From Margaritispora aquatica (taxonomy: Eukaryota > Ascomycota > Leotiomycetes > Helotiales > Discinellaceae), in contig VJWN01000027.1 of assembly GCA_007644065.1 (NCBI GenBank), positions 124,001-188,000 of the forward strand: DNA of 64,000 nt. The letters run 5' to 3'. Positions 48,610 through 60,700 of this stretch are shown here, piece after piece. The notes below the pieces were generated by a model, which was given only the letters and a program-made list of their open reading frames with translations, did no database searches and was not told the DNA's origin. How positions within the stretch are numbered: position 1 is the stretch's first letter; every line of letters begins with the position of its first letter. Both the position numbers and the translations under genes were made by a program.

Positions 48610-50478
48610 CTAGAATAAATAGGTACTTATCGGCTCTCCATCCGCGTCACACCATGGTCCTCCAAGGCCTCCCTCTGCTCTCCGTTCTTGACGATAATCT
48701 GGCTCCAAAGGTCCTTCACGAGACCAATGAAAGTCGAATTGTCGATGCACGTTAATAATCTGTTTGTATTTGCGCCCTCCAGCTTCAGAATTCAGAGTTT
48801 CAAGCTCCAAATTCAAGGTCTCTTGCTCTGCTCCCCAACCAAGCGAGAATAGAACAGTTTGCATTATGAACAGCGTCATTTTTGGAATGGAATCATGGCG
48901 AGGGTACGATCTTAGATGTATCCATATTGTTTGTGCGTCTTGTAGGCATTCATCAACTTCGAGGTTGAAAAGTTCGGTTCCTTTAGTTTCAGTTCTCAAG
49001 ACTAGCGATTTCAGTCGCAAGAGCTTTGTCGCAATCAAATCCAAGAAAGGAAGATGCTGGTAGTCATTAGATAGATAGTATTGTAGTAAGGAATAGTTAT
49101 TACCTCGACTGGATTGGGGCTGATCTCAATGTCTAAATGCTCCAAATTTGGGAAAGAGTGCACTGCAGTGCGAAAAGTAGCAAGAGGTAATGTTGAATAG
49201 GATGAAGGACAGAAAGTGACTCTACGCATTTTATCTAAGAACTGTTGCCTACAGGCTAACCAATGATTTCCGAGTAATAAATGCAATAGTTGATGTTGAT
49301 AGATATTGTCAAGATCCCGCAATGCGAGTGATCGTAAATCTCGGTTGCTGCTGATGAGCGACATAGGAAACCTTTGGATAGCACAGTGCAAATCTAACTC
49401 TCTCAAGCGAACTGTACCGTTAAGCAAACGCCCTAGAGCTACCATGGTTTTTACAGTATCGTAGACTCTATAAGCCGGCCCATATCTTCGAGTAGCTATT
49501 GTGTTAGCTCTCAGCCTCTTCAGATGTCTAGGTTGCTGTATGTGTACCCATACAAGAACATCGGCCGGGTGAGGCATCTTGAGACTAAGCTCATCGAGTT
49601 GACCACAGTTGAAAATCATTTGGCCAGGCGATGGGAGACTTGGAAAGCAATCCTCATCTAAGGTAAAGAGCTCCAATATGCGCAATGAAGGCAAGCTCAG
49701 TGGGTATTCATAGGACCAGTCTGATGTATGCCCAACTTCGAAGCATAGTCTCTTAAGTGTTGTTGTGGACAAGATGCAGGCTTGAAGTATCAGCATCATA
49801 GGTTCATTTGGTTCAATATCCGTGCCCAAGGACTCCAAGCGCGAAAATGGTATACTGCTTGGGCTAAACCCAGTTCTTTTAAGGGATACAGTGGCATCTC
49901 GGTCGTCTTCGAATAGGAAAACCCCATGGTGATGTAGAAGCACGCATGGCTCCTTGGTGATGATTAAATCCATCATAGATTTGGGTATGCTGTATATTGT
50001 ATGCCATTCGATTGGGTCCCAGCTGCGTGATGTTAGACGGAACATGGATCCTAAATGTACACATACTCAATTCGTTTTAGTCGTTGACATCCAAACAGAA
50101 ATGTGGCCATATCATCCCAGTTGTGGTCCCCGCTTTGGAAAGATATATGCTGGCAAAACACATGTAGGTATTTTCTTGTATTGCGCAGCTTTGGGCTATG
50201 GAGAAAGTCTAGACGGAAAACATGATACTCTCTGTAGCAAATTGGAATCGTGATTTGACGGATCGATTGAGAGATAGATAGTAGTCTATCCGATCTAATC
50301 TAAGCATTGTATAAGATGTTAGCTCATATAATGGTTCGCTCCTATGGTATGTGTCACTTGCTTTGTTCACCAACTGGCCATCCTTAATGTCATTCTCGGA
50401 ATAATAGACGATGTCGAAGATGGCGGTCAAAAGCTCAGGAGCCAGACTTTCTAACAAATTTTTCGATTGCAAAGACAT
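48610..50478 (-). pseudogene. F-box/LRR-like protein B, apparent frameshift near the 5' end
   Basis: Convergent paralog of the gene at 46648. Coding sequence: 50478-50067 (first exon), 50022-49104 and 49056-48610, with introns of 44 and 47 bp at splice sites in phase. The first exon begins MSLQSKNLLESLAPELLTAI, F-box-like. Within it the frame closes just after 50217-50220 (AAAA on plus, TTTT in the gene); dropping one base restores a frame that runs through paralog-like sequence (HSPKLRN...CQRLKRIE) to the splice donor at 50066. The gene is therefore either a recent pseudogene by a 1-bp insertion in a homopolymer, or sound with an assembly error there. Everything downstream is open and well conserved with protein A, including FHWSREGPLEP near the C-terminus. 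Confidence 0.72.
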
Positions 50479-53400
50479 TTTGAGCTTTTAAAAGTTCACA
50501 GAGTACTTTATTGGATTAACTATGTTCTCAACCCGTATCGTTTAGCCTTATCAAGTGAACGCAAAGGAAGACGTAGGAGGTGAATAATAGCGGGGTAATC
50601 ACGTGCAGACTCCCTTGTCAGGTGACAATACACAGATGCAGACATAAGTAGCTATTGAATGCAGATCTTTCGTAGACAAGATCAAACAATACAATAGCAT
50701 TAACTTATAAAAATATTATCACATCATCACATCATCACGTTATTAAATTTAAGCATTTGTCAGAAGATTTGCTTGAAATGTCAAAATTTCACATCAGAGA
50801 CCTACATCGCTTAACTTGGCTTTGAACAAATTCAACATCACGATATAACAAGCGCTACAAAGAAGTGAACAAATGTCAATATTATGCCAGCACAGCACAT
50901 AGCAGTACATTTGATTTCCAGGTTTCCTTCTATACCATTACATGCTGGGTTCTAATCTTCGAGCGTGTAACCTTCTCCACCGTAATACGAGGCAATTGGT
51001 CGGGAGTGTCGAGAGATGGCAGATAGGAATGTTATATAAGATCAGCTTCATTCAACTGAAAACGATACATCATGAAAGGGCGAGCGTAATTTTCACATCA
51101 TAGCTCTTTCGATTGACACACAAAACAAATTGCTCAGGGATTGAAAATGAGTCTTTTAACAAAGCCAACTCCTAGACAGAAAGCATAACAAGTGGTGTAT
51201 AAGCAAGGAGATGACATGACCGCAGCCAGTGAGATAGGTATGGGCGTTACTTCCGAGAGAAACAGAGTCATAACCCACGGGAAGGTTTTTGTTCCGTTCT
51301 CTCGTCCAAAATCCGTGTACGTTATGAAATTTGAGCACGCAACGACCTGTATTTTGCGCATTTACTGAGATTGAGAGAAACATGAGCTTGAGATTGAGCT
51401 AGATTACCAATGTTTTGAGACTCGATGTATGATGGAGTAAGTAGTGTATCGGTGCTGTGTCAATGGACACAATTTTTGCGGGGTGTGAACCATCTTTGAA
51501 GGAACGCTCGTATACTAGCTATTAACTCTTGCCACTTTCTTGAAGGATATTTTGAGAGATTGAATGTTCGGGAGAGGAAGCGAATCAAGCAAATGTTGAT
51601 TTGTCGAGTCTAAGAGTAATGTGGGCGAGTAGGACATTCAGAACTCCACGGTTTGAGATGGATGAAAAAACATGTCTCTCACTTCAGCGGAGAGAGGGCT
51701 TGAATTTCTGAGGCTGTGAAATATGATAGGTGATTAGTGATAATTGATGTAATATCCTTTATTAGAGCACCTCGAGTTTCAGAGATATTAATACATCATG
51801 GACACATCGCAGCGTTGAACATTACTGCTTGTGGGCATCACATTGTCATGCACATATCAAGAAAATTGCATAAGCGCCACATTTCTAGCTGGTAGCAACG
51901 TTCTGTAACTCAACAGTTCGAACTCGGAATTCCACGTCCTGCTAATCAATAATTCAGAATCAGTCTTTCGGGCATTTTACCAGATTATGGGCCATCTAGA
52001 ACTCAGTCAGCGTACCCGCTTTTCGTAAGATTGGGAACTGAGTTCATTTAAATACGGACTTTGTTGATTTTCATGTGCATTGCATATTCGCAAATAATTG
52101 TCAAGATCTCAATGATCAGGCTCATAATGACTTGGTAGACGTCATTTGCGGGATAAAAGAAAGCAGCCAATCTTCAAAGGAGATGATATTCCTTGTTTTG
52201 AAATCTTAATATTTTCTAATTAAGATCGACAGGACTGAAGAGAAGCTTCTGAAATACAACAGGGAAGAAGGATGTGTGAAGTTCTCTGGATCTCTTGAGA
52301 AGTAGTATTGGCATGTTCGGAGGTAGCACACTAGCAAGATCAGATCCCTCAATTAATTAATATTTGCCATCGTTGCAGGAGCACCATGGAGAACAACTAA
52401 ATCTGGTTCCTACTATTTTATCACACCCAGAATGAAGAGAGTGCCGCAGTAGAAAGATGTCGCAAGTTCTCACGAGTCTATCATTCCTTGAAGTGGCAGC
52501 ATGGAGGAAACAATGGCAAAGGTTATGTGAAGTATACCAAGTTTGAGGCTGTTATATCGAAGTTGCATACTCAAAGATATCTCTAGGTGCTCGGTATGGT
52601 ATAATTGGTGGATTATTGTAATTATGGAGAAGATGAGATTGGTTGAACTAGTTATTGAAAAGGTCAGAAAACAGCTCGGAGCTCTGCTGTCCTGATCATT
52701 TGGCACGATCTTGGTGCTGGTGAAATTAATCTGGGCATCTGATTTGATCACCATTCGATTTGAAGCATTCTGCCAAGTCATCTTCTTTCAAGTTCGAGTA
52801 GGGAAGCTCAACGTTGAGAATGTAACCATGTGACCAGACTCGCTTACGGCTTTAGGTGTTTTCCTTCAATAGCAGCATGCAATTACAGCCTCGATATAGA
52901 TTTTCCTAATTTGAAGTAATCTTGAGAGTAATGGTGTGGTACAAAGGTCTGGCAATTCAGTATCGATTGAAGGTGTGTCTCAATACTGAATGTAGCACGT
53001 GATGGTCTTATCTTATTTCGTCCTAGTGTGAAACCTGAACTCGATCAATGTCGGGCGAGATCCTTCATCAACACTTCATCACCGCATCATCAACTCCATT
53101 AACCAGCTGCTGTCGCACTCAAAGTGGCTTGCGTACGCTCCACTCTCTGCTAATGTCATCCTGTCAGCCACCCTGATATCAAGAATAGCAATGCTTGGCC
53201 TGGGAAGCTCAAGTCGAGTACTTTCCAATCCGTGTCGATATTCATGCAGGGGGTACGTGGAAGTCTGGGGCTTCTTTCAACACTTCTAAACAACCGCCAC
53301 TTTATGCAAGGCACCATACCGGCACTTACAGTGTTCGGGACCTTTCCACCAATGATTTCAGGAAATCTCCAATGTCCACTTCTTCGAAAAGGAGCTCGAG

Positions 53401-53877
53401 CCTGGAAACCCGTCTCCGCGGGAGGGATGGCGCTGTTCAAGATATTGGCCACCAATCAAGCTGAAATCTAGCGTTTCGTTTCGACATGCCATCTCATCTA
53501 TTTCCCGGGAGCGAGAACGCAATATGATGGGGATGTACCAGAATTTGGATGCAGCCAGGTCCGAGTCGAGAATATAGTGGCCAAGCCTTCAACTCTTACG
53601 ACGAATATCGCGAGTCTTTGTCTTGCTAGCCTGCAATATACGACTTTGTGGGTGCAGGTGAAACTCATGAAGGGCTTCTTTGGTTGTAAACAGCCTTGTC
53701 GTGTGAATACCATAGTTCTGGTATCTGAGGAAAGTTTTGGGACGTCTGTATAAGTATGCTCTCTTTTCCGTTCTCAAGACACCATCCTTCATCTTCAGCA
53801 TCATCTTCAATCATCTCCATCCTTCACTCTTATACCTTTCTTCTTCTTTTTCAGGCAGCGCCTCATTCACTTTCAAT
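50479..53877. other. Gene-free region between F-box-like B and secreted repeat protein
   Basis: About 3.4 kb of AT-leaning but not RIP-like sequence. A short CATCACAT repeat lies near 50720-50740. Frames at 51134-51383, 52470-52781 and 53156-53471 have no motif. The last few hundred bases probably hold the promoter and pyrimidine-rich leader of the next gene. Confidence 0.5.
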
Positions 53878-55476
53878 ATGAAGTACTCATATGTTTTCAT
53901 CGCTGCTTTGGTCAGCAGTGCATCAGCACAATCATTCTCTCACCCTTCTGGCTCAATGTCCAAGCCTACAGGAACCTTCTCTAAGCCAACGGGATCTTTC
54001 TCTGGCTCATTCCCAACCGATGCTGGTGGTTTTGCTGGCCAAGCCTCCGGCACCGGAAAGAGGTCCCGTCCTTCAGGAACGGGAGTCGGACGATTCGACG
54101 AATCTGAATCTGGAGCTCACAGCAAGCCTACTGATATGCCATCGGGCGGCTTCGGTCGTCTCGGTGCCGCTGCAGGCACGGGTGGTGGAAAGAAGCATAC
54201 CGGATCGGCTCGACGAACAAAGTCCAAGTCAGCATCTCTTGCTGCTCGTGAGGCTTCTGATCTCCCGGCCTTGCCATCAGGTCTTCCAACTGGCGCTCAA
54301 CCAACCGGCGCAAAGCCAAGTGGTCTCCCTAGTGGAACCCCTCCTTCAGTAAGCCGATATCTTTAGTGTTGAAATTTGAATACTATGCTAACACAATGCC
54401 AGGGTCTCCCATCTCCTCCATCCGGTGTTGCCAAACCATCAGGTGGCAAGTTGAAGGGTCCAGGAGCAGCCAAAGGCACTGAGTCGGCTCTGAAGCCCTC
54501 AGGTCCAAAGCCATCAGGACCCGCGCCATCAGGACCAGCGGCATCAGGACCAAAGCCATCCGGTACCCCTCCATCGATGACCGGTGCCCTCCCATCCGGC
54601 CCAGCACCAACAGCCGCACTTGCTGGTCGCGCAGCATCATCCGGTAAAGCCGGAAGAACCAAGACCCGATCCGGCGCCGCACGCGCATCCGGAAGCGCAA
54701 AGAGCAGAGGCTCTTCGGGCTCAAAGTCCAAGGGATCGAAGTCCAAGGGATCCAAGAAGACCAAGACCGAGTCAGGTGCTGAGCCAACAGGAGCCGCACC
54801 ATCTGATCTCCCAGATGTAGCCGCACCAACTGGAGCCGCTCCAACTGATATCCCAAGCGAAGCAACAGCAACCGCCGCCCTCGCAGGACGCGCAGCCTCC
54901 ACCGGAAAGTCGAAGACACGATCAGGTGCAGCACGCGCTTCAGGCAGCCCAAAGAGCAGAGGCTCCTCGGGATCCAAGTCAAAGGGAACCAAGTCCAAGT
55001 CGAACAAGACCAAGACTGGAGCCGCGCCAACAGGAGCCGCACCAACTGACATTCCTACTGGAGCAGCACCAACCGATGCCCCAAGCGGAGCAGCACCAAC
55101 CGGTCTCGCAGAGCGCGCTCTCTCCTCCTCCGTATCGTTCACCAAGCCATCCGGAACCAAGAAGGGCGGAAAGCCAACCGGCTCCATGACCGGCACTCCA
55201 CCATCCATGACCGGCGGCGCACCACCAACCCGAGCTGCAGGCCAAGCTCCAACCATCACTGATCTCGACATCTTCGCCGCCGAGACTGGCTCCTTCTCCA
55301 AGCCTACTGGCTCGTTCTCCAGACCTACTGGCACCAAGAGCTTCGCCGGTGGATTTGCTCACCCTTCTGGAAATGGCAACGGACAGGGCAGAGGTCGTGG
55401 AGGCATGACTGGTGCACCAACTGGTAGCTTCCCTACTACTCTCGCTACCATGGTGCGACCTTCAAAGAGCGCTTAG
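53878..55476 (+). CDS. Secreted low-complexity repeat protein (Pro/Thr/Ser/Gly/Ala/Lys-rich)
   Basis: Exons 53878-54348 and 54403-55476 (54-bp intron, in phase) give 514 aa. The start is set by a good signal peptide, MKYSYVFIAALVSSASA, with likely cleavage before QS. The mature chain is almost entirely PTG, PSG and GAAPT(D/G) repeats interleaved with basic KSKGSK blocks. A larger unit (LAGRAAS.GK..TRSGAARASGS.KSRGSSGSKSKG) occurs twice, at about 54610-54771 and 54868-55017. Thr/Ser/Pro content suggests heavy O-glycosylation and a cell-wall or extracellular-matrix place. There is no GPI-type hydrophobic tail (it ends MVRPSKSA). Dibasic sites (GKRSR, ARRTK) could be Kex2 targets. The DNA is GC-richer than its flanks. 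No known family is recognised; an in-frame ATG at 53737 would remove the signal peptide from the N-terminus and is rejected. Confidence 0.85.
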
Positions 55477-57042
55477 GTGCCTACTTTGGCAGTTCTTCTT
55501 GCCATCGGATATGGAAGATGATGGGAGAGTGAGGGAGAGGGGAGGAGAGGAGAGGGAGAGATTCTTGTCTATAACTACCCAGTGTTTTGTTTCTTTGTTT
55601 CTTTATCACCGTTGCCATTCTTGTACAAGATCCAAGGTTGAGATTGCAGATGAGTTGGGGATGTCGGATCACCAAAAGCGTACGCGGCTAGCACCTTTGT
55701 CCACAGATGTAGCCCTGTCTTTTGTTTTGTCTTTCTTTTAGTGTACATATAACACGGGACTTTTACATACATACAAGTAGCAAAGAGAATTTCAAATTCA
55801 AATATTTTGCTCAATATTCAACAGCTTCAATAGCTTCAATCTGACGCACAATTAACTTGATTGCCTTCTACACCTAGCTTTGTTTGTCTGTCTGTCACTA
55901 ACGACTCATCAGAACAAACACCCTACCTGCTCTTGACTTTTTGAGGCCTCAGACCTGGGATAGTAAAGAAGCATATCAAAATTGACCGACAAGCTTTGCT
56001 TGACTTATCAAGAAGCCTTACTCACAGCAAGGAAAACGCCAAACCCCGTCAGGATTCTAAACACATTCGCTACCATGAACCTACCATCGTCTTTATGGGG
56101 AAGAAGATGAGCTCTATGGTTATTCTGATCTAGAGTCTTAGGGCTATCCAGTACTGAGACTCTCGACCCTGCTCTCTCTTTCTCTTTCACACCATACCTA
56201 AGCAGCCAACAGTGTGAAGTGATACTCCTACTTCGTCTGACTATTCACCTTACAGTTTTCATTCTTGATTCTCAGATCAGCCATTCAATCCACCATTTAA
56301 TACTCTCAAGTGCCATTATTCAACCTCCAACTACATGGCTTACGTCGCATCACTTCTTAGACATCACATCATCACATCGAGAGTTCTCATACACGGCCTT
56401 ACATTACTAGCCCTCACAAACGATTCAAAAGAAGCGATTTATTATTGATCACCAGCCATATCTCAAGATGGCCTGGTTATGCAAACTATCATACAACCTA
56501 CTGCCACTCCAGGAGCGATCTTCTTTAACGCCCTGAGGCAACCAGAAAGACCATCCCTCAAAGGCCAAACGCCAAAGCACAACGCCAAGCAAAAACGAAG
56601 TCCAGAGCCACAACCGTGACTGAATATGGCATCCACGAAGGCCACTTCTCCTCCCTCTCAGCTGTCCAAGGCATTCCATCCTTGACTCCAAGATATCCAT
56701 TGTGCGAAAGATATCGTTAGAAAGTAGAACAGGGCAGATGTAGTACCGCATCCCCATTCCTGAGTTTCTCATGAACAAAGAGGGAGAAGAGGTGGGCTTC
56801 CTCACTGTCCGAGTATTTGCGAAGGAAAAAATGTGAGAAAGCAGCAAAAGTAACCGAGTCCAAAGAAGAGAAATGCACCCCTCGCCAGGCCAAACGCCAA
56901 AGCCACCATTCGGCTCCACATGCCTTTCACAACTCGCCTCAACCTCTTTATCTCCATCACTGTAAAGTCTCCGTGCCTCTTAAACAAGTCAACACGTATT
57001 TCACGACATCAGGTGAGAGACTTGCCGACAATTTATCCCCAC
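55477..57042. other. Intergenic, no supported gene
   Basis: The left part is the 3' UTR of the secreted protein gene, with a purine GA-rich tract at about 55523-55560. A reverse frame at 56449-56919 (156 codons) has no motif and uneven composition. Confidence 0.5.
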
Positions 57043-57856
57043 CTAACCATCACTCATGCGAACAGCATAAAACCTGCCTCCCTCACAATACCATCTGATC
57101 TCGCCAAGATCCCCGCTATCGATCGTGACACGATTTCTCTGAGTATAGGTACCATCCTTCTCACGGACCCAGTATATGCGCAATGGATCATCATCAGCGG
57201 GTTTCATCTCCTGTGGCTTATCCATCTCTGAGTCTTGGGCTTGAGCTATGTTGTTGAACAGCATTTCATTGCCAGTGTAGCCGATGCTGCCGAATGCGGG
57301 TTGGGCGTATGGTGAATAGGCGCCGGGCATAGTGTAAAATTGTGGTGCTGCCTGAGCTTGTGGCATAGCCATGGTTTGCATTGGGTACATGGCTTGAGGA
57401 ATAAATTGGGGTTGTTGAACAACTGGAGTGGGTTGGGCGAAGATGGTTGGTTGCGGTATGGCAGTCTGTAGAAGGAGAATGTTAGCATGAATCCAAGGTT
57501 TCGGTGCTACTATCAGGTTATAGCTGCCAAATAAAGCAAAAGGTCGGCATAAAAAACAATACACGGCAGTTGAAATAGCCAACTAAAAGAGCATAGAAGC
57601 CATAAGAGGAAATTTGTTAAGGTTGTACCATATTCGTGAAGGCCACTGTTGGAGCAGCCGCAACAACAGGAGTTTGAACAGTATAAATAGTGCCATTGAT
57701 CAAGACGGAGCCATCAGCGCGGGGAATATAAATGTGCTGAGTAGCCGCAGACTGTTGAACATAGACAACTCCATTGATGAGGACGGAGACGTCGTCTCGT
57801 GGGACGTAGATATGCTGAATTGGAGGTGCGAATCCGTCCGTATTTTGGGTCGCCAT
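57043..57856 (-). CDS. Unrecognised Gln/Pro-rich protein with internal duplication
   Basis: Exons 57856-57629 and 57465-57043, joined across a 163-bp intron with a GCTAAC branch site, give 216 aa. The first 60 residues contain an imperfect tandem repeat: QHIYVPRDDVSVLINGVVYV, then QHIYIPRADGSVLINGTIYT. The middle is Gln/Pro/Met/Ala-rich and probably disordered. The C-terminal 45 residues (RIYWVREKDGTYTQ...WYCEGGRFYAVRM) look folded and hydrophilic. No signal peptide or membrane segment. I do not recognise a family. The start ATGGCG is preferred because Gln precedes HIY in both repeat units, arguing against a splice site there, though an upstream exon at 58143-58307 could belong to the same transcript. 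Confidence 0.7.
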
Positions 57857-58142
57857 GTTGAGAAGCGCAAAATATTAGAGTACGTATGCGCAGACGTACT
57901 GGTATGCTGAGAGATCGAAGTTGTGAAGATGTCGTCCGAGGTTGTGTTGTTGGATTGTTTGTGGACGTCTAGAGATTGAAGAAGCTGCTGATATAGCGTT
58001 CCGACGAGGACGAACTCGAGTGAAAACCAAATTCACCAGCGCATTCACCAGAGGTGCGGGAAGACAACCAATCCACCAGGCGCAAAAACGAAATGAAACA
58101 AAAGACGAATTCGAAAGATGCAAGAAAAAACAGCCAACTGAC

Positions 58143-58307
58143 CTTTGTTTTCTTGCCATTGGTAGCAGTACTCAACCGCACCCACATCTGCAAGTTCTGA
58201 TCATAGTAGATCACATTCTTTTGCTCCTTCTTGGGTTTCTCTTCCACGAAGACAGCGGCAAACGGCCAGCATGGGAGACACATCTTGGTGGGGGTTTCGA
58301 TTGTCAA
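58143..58307 (-). CDS. Possible small first exon, unrecognised
   Basis: Reverse-strand frame starting MTIETPTKMCLPCWPFAAVF, or at the inner Met (58283). It runs 55 codons to a plausible donor (AAG|GTCAGT) at 58142. The peptide YYDQNLQMWVRLS looks coding. Acceptors at about 57970-57985 would continue it toward the gene at 57856, but no joining is compelling. It may be a separate small gene or the first exon of a longer form of its neighbour. Confidence 0.3.
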
Positions 58308-58915
58308 CTTCGAGGTTCTTGGTAGCCGTCAGATCTGTAGATAGAAGAAGAGGATTATTGTGAAAACGGTAATAGCAGAGAGGAATTTAGCGCGGCGACG
58401 GTAGGCGTGATATTGACCTCTGATGTCTTGCGGAATACACATTGATTCTTGAATTGAAGTGAATTCATTTGTGGTCGAGGCTATGGGACGCTTTGCACTC
58501 CAGGTTTGAGGATCAATGGAAATTCTTGAAAAAATCTCTCATCAAGGTTCCACTTAGGTCAATGATGACTGGAAGCACTTGCTTGGGTCGATACCTTCTC
58601 TGGTCTGGTTTGTTGTAACAGCAACTTACTCACGGAAGCTCCTGCCATTACTTGGGCAAAGCCAAAGCTTCAATCAAGTCAAGAGAAACATTGAACACAA
58701 CTTTAGAGATCAGGAAAGTTAAGAAATGAGGCACACAAACGCGTTTCCAGAGCAAATCCATTACTAAAGGAGGAAAAGTGTACACTCATCTTTCCACCTA
58801 CCTATAGGATGCTTCTCAAACGAGCCCCTGCCCATTTCTCATCACTTTCTTGAAGATATCGAGTAGCTGAGATGTCTCCCCAGATGTTCATCAACCGATC
58901 AATACCAAAAGAAGC
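58308..58915. other. Intergenic, no supported gene
   Basis: About 0.6 kb between reverse-strand genes; expected to carry the promoter of the 57-58 kb transcript(s). No repeat or motif seen. Confidence 0.5.
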
Positions 58916-60219
58916 TCAAGGCGAGCTGCTCCTACCTTTACCCATAGAGCTTTTAAAAGACGAATCAGATGATGAAATACCCGTGCTAGCTCCAGCCGAC
59001 ACCACGCCCTGCTCACCAGAATCAATCTTCAATTGCTCTTCTCGTTGAATTCTGGCCTGAATCTCTCTGTGCATTCTCCTCATCCATGCCGTCAACGACT
59101 CTCCAGCATCCTTGAGTTCCAAGCTACCAGTGTTGTATTCGTTATCAACGAGAGATTGAGCGAAGCGGGCTTGAAACTTTTCCTCGTCTTTTCGATCAAT
59201 GATTTCTTGCTCCTCTTGAATTCGTATGGCCAGAAGATCCATAGACTATTAAGGTTAGGTGACCTGAATTTCTGGTAGCCAGGGCAGTTGAGACATACGT
59301 GAGTAACCATTACATGTGGCTGTTGCCAATGATCCTTGCCTTTGACTGCATTCCACTGTACCCATGACAGTTGAATCTCATCTTTCATCATCTTATATTG
59401 GTCTTCGCCAGTAATCGGTTTGTGCTTGTGGTATCTTTTCTCATTATTATATGTCTTGGTGACACGATACAGCCATGGGCCATCTTGAAGCGTATAGCCG
59501 GTCTCATTCGAAGCTCGATGCCTGAAAGTCGGGTTTTTTGAATCCTGGTTTTCATCCCGTTGGACCAGACTATCAGGCCATTCCACGTTCTTGGGAGGAA
59601 TAACACAACCTCGTGTTGCTTCTTGCAGCTGTATGAGAAAGTGCTCAAAGGAGTCGGTGTTGTTGAACCACATTTTGACTTTTTTGATGTTTGTTGCCCA
59701 TCCGCCGATCAGAAGGTGGAGATAGCACACGAAGGATTCCTCAACGCCGGGCGTAGCATTTATAGGGTTGAAAAGCTCCCTGTCTATAACCATATCAAGC
59801 TAGAGACGTTTTTAGCATTGTCGCTGTGTGAAGTTGAGAGCCCTAACCTTTTCGCCAACAAGACTTGTAAGTCCGCGTGTTATCAAGACATGCTCGGGGA
59901 TAGGTTGGACTTTGAGTCCATAGGTTCGTAATTCATTGTCAATCAACTCTTCTATCGCCCTGACCAACTCAGGTTTTCCAAAGGCTGGCCGGAGCCTGCT
60001 CAGTATCTCACTTTGTGGCAATATTTTCAGTTCAGCCAACTCTCCATTGGGACAATCATGTGGTGGCGGCCAAGAGGCTGTGTCCGTTTCTATGGTTGAG
60101 AATTGCGTAAGGATATCTTGAATCACTGAGTCGTTCGTTTGGATCCGGGGCTCTTGCGTTCTTCGAATTCTCAGCTCAACTATGAGCGCTTTGTAATACA
60201 AAGCTGATCCTTCCGCCAT
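58916..60219 (-). CDS. Unrecognised 400-aa protein with C-terminal coiled coil
   Basis: Exons 60219-59848, 59799-59299 and 59245-58916 (introns 48 and 53 bp, both at phase 0) give 400 aa. The ATG at 60219 (GCTATGGCGG) has good context; an upstream in-frame ATG at 60300 adds an unconvincing 27 residues. Residues 1-125 are helical and polar. The central part (about 125-290) is Trp- and His-rich (DGPWLYRVTKTYNNEKRYHK, then IQLSWVQWNAVKGKDHW). Residues 295-370 are strongly charged with heptad-like spacing (IRIQEEQEIIDRKDEEKFQA), predicting a coiled coil. The tail is Ser-rich. There is no signal peptide, membrane helix or known catalytic motif, and I cannot assign a function. Confidence 0.72.
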
Positions 60220-60700
60220 AGCTCCAATAAGGGCAAAAAGCAAATGAAAGGAAGGCGAGATGAAATGTGCTGTATGATTAATAAGGTTTTTACTTAGCAA
60301 AGTTGAAACTTAAATGGGGAAAAGGGTGTATGAAGAAAAGTGCGTGAATAGCATCTTTTTTGCGAACTCGATGAACAACCTCAAATTCGCTTTTCATGTA
60401 TCGACTTCGACTTGCTTCGTATGGTTTCATTAAAGTTCTACCAATGCTGTTGCTGACACCCGCCACTCCACGCCTTCTAGATACGCATCCACGCATCATC
60501 ATTTATTTGTACAATGGGCCATGAGCCAGAGGAGAGTTCGTCCATCGCTAATGCAACCTGCGCCATGAAAAAAATCTAATATAATCAAACAAGACGAAGA
60601 AGTTGCTGGTACATGGGAGGATCGCGAGGGGCGACGTTGGCTGCTTCGAGTAGCCTCGATGGTCGGCTGAATAAGGTAGAAAGACTCAATCGAGTTACAC
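60220..60700. other. Intergenic between orphan gene and TIM23
   Basis: About 0.5 kb, presumably the promoter of the reverse-strand orphan gene plus the TIM23 3' UTR. Nothing else supported. Confidence 0.5.

Noticed and set aside
50700..50745. CATCACAT repeats as a possible CRISPR-like or satellite array
   Set aside because: Only a few short units; a eukaryotic microsatellite at most.
54363..55337. 324-codon antisense frame opposite the secreted repeat protein
   Set aside because: Low-complexity mirror of the sense repeats. The sense strand has a signal peptide, intron and stop in good order.
56449..56919. 156-codon reverse-strand frame
   Set aside because: Some hydrophobic stretches but no family, no splice support and poor composition; probably chance.
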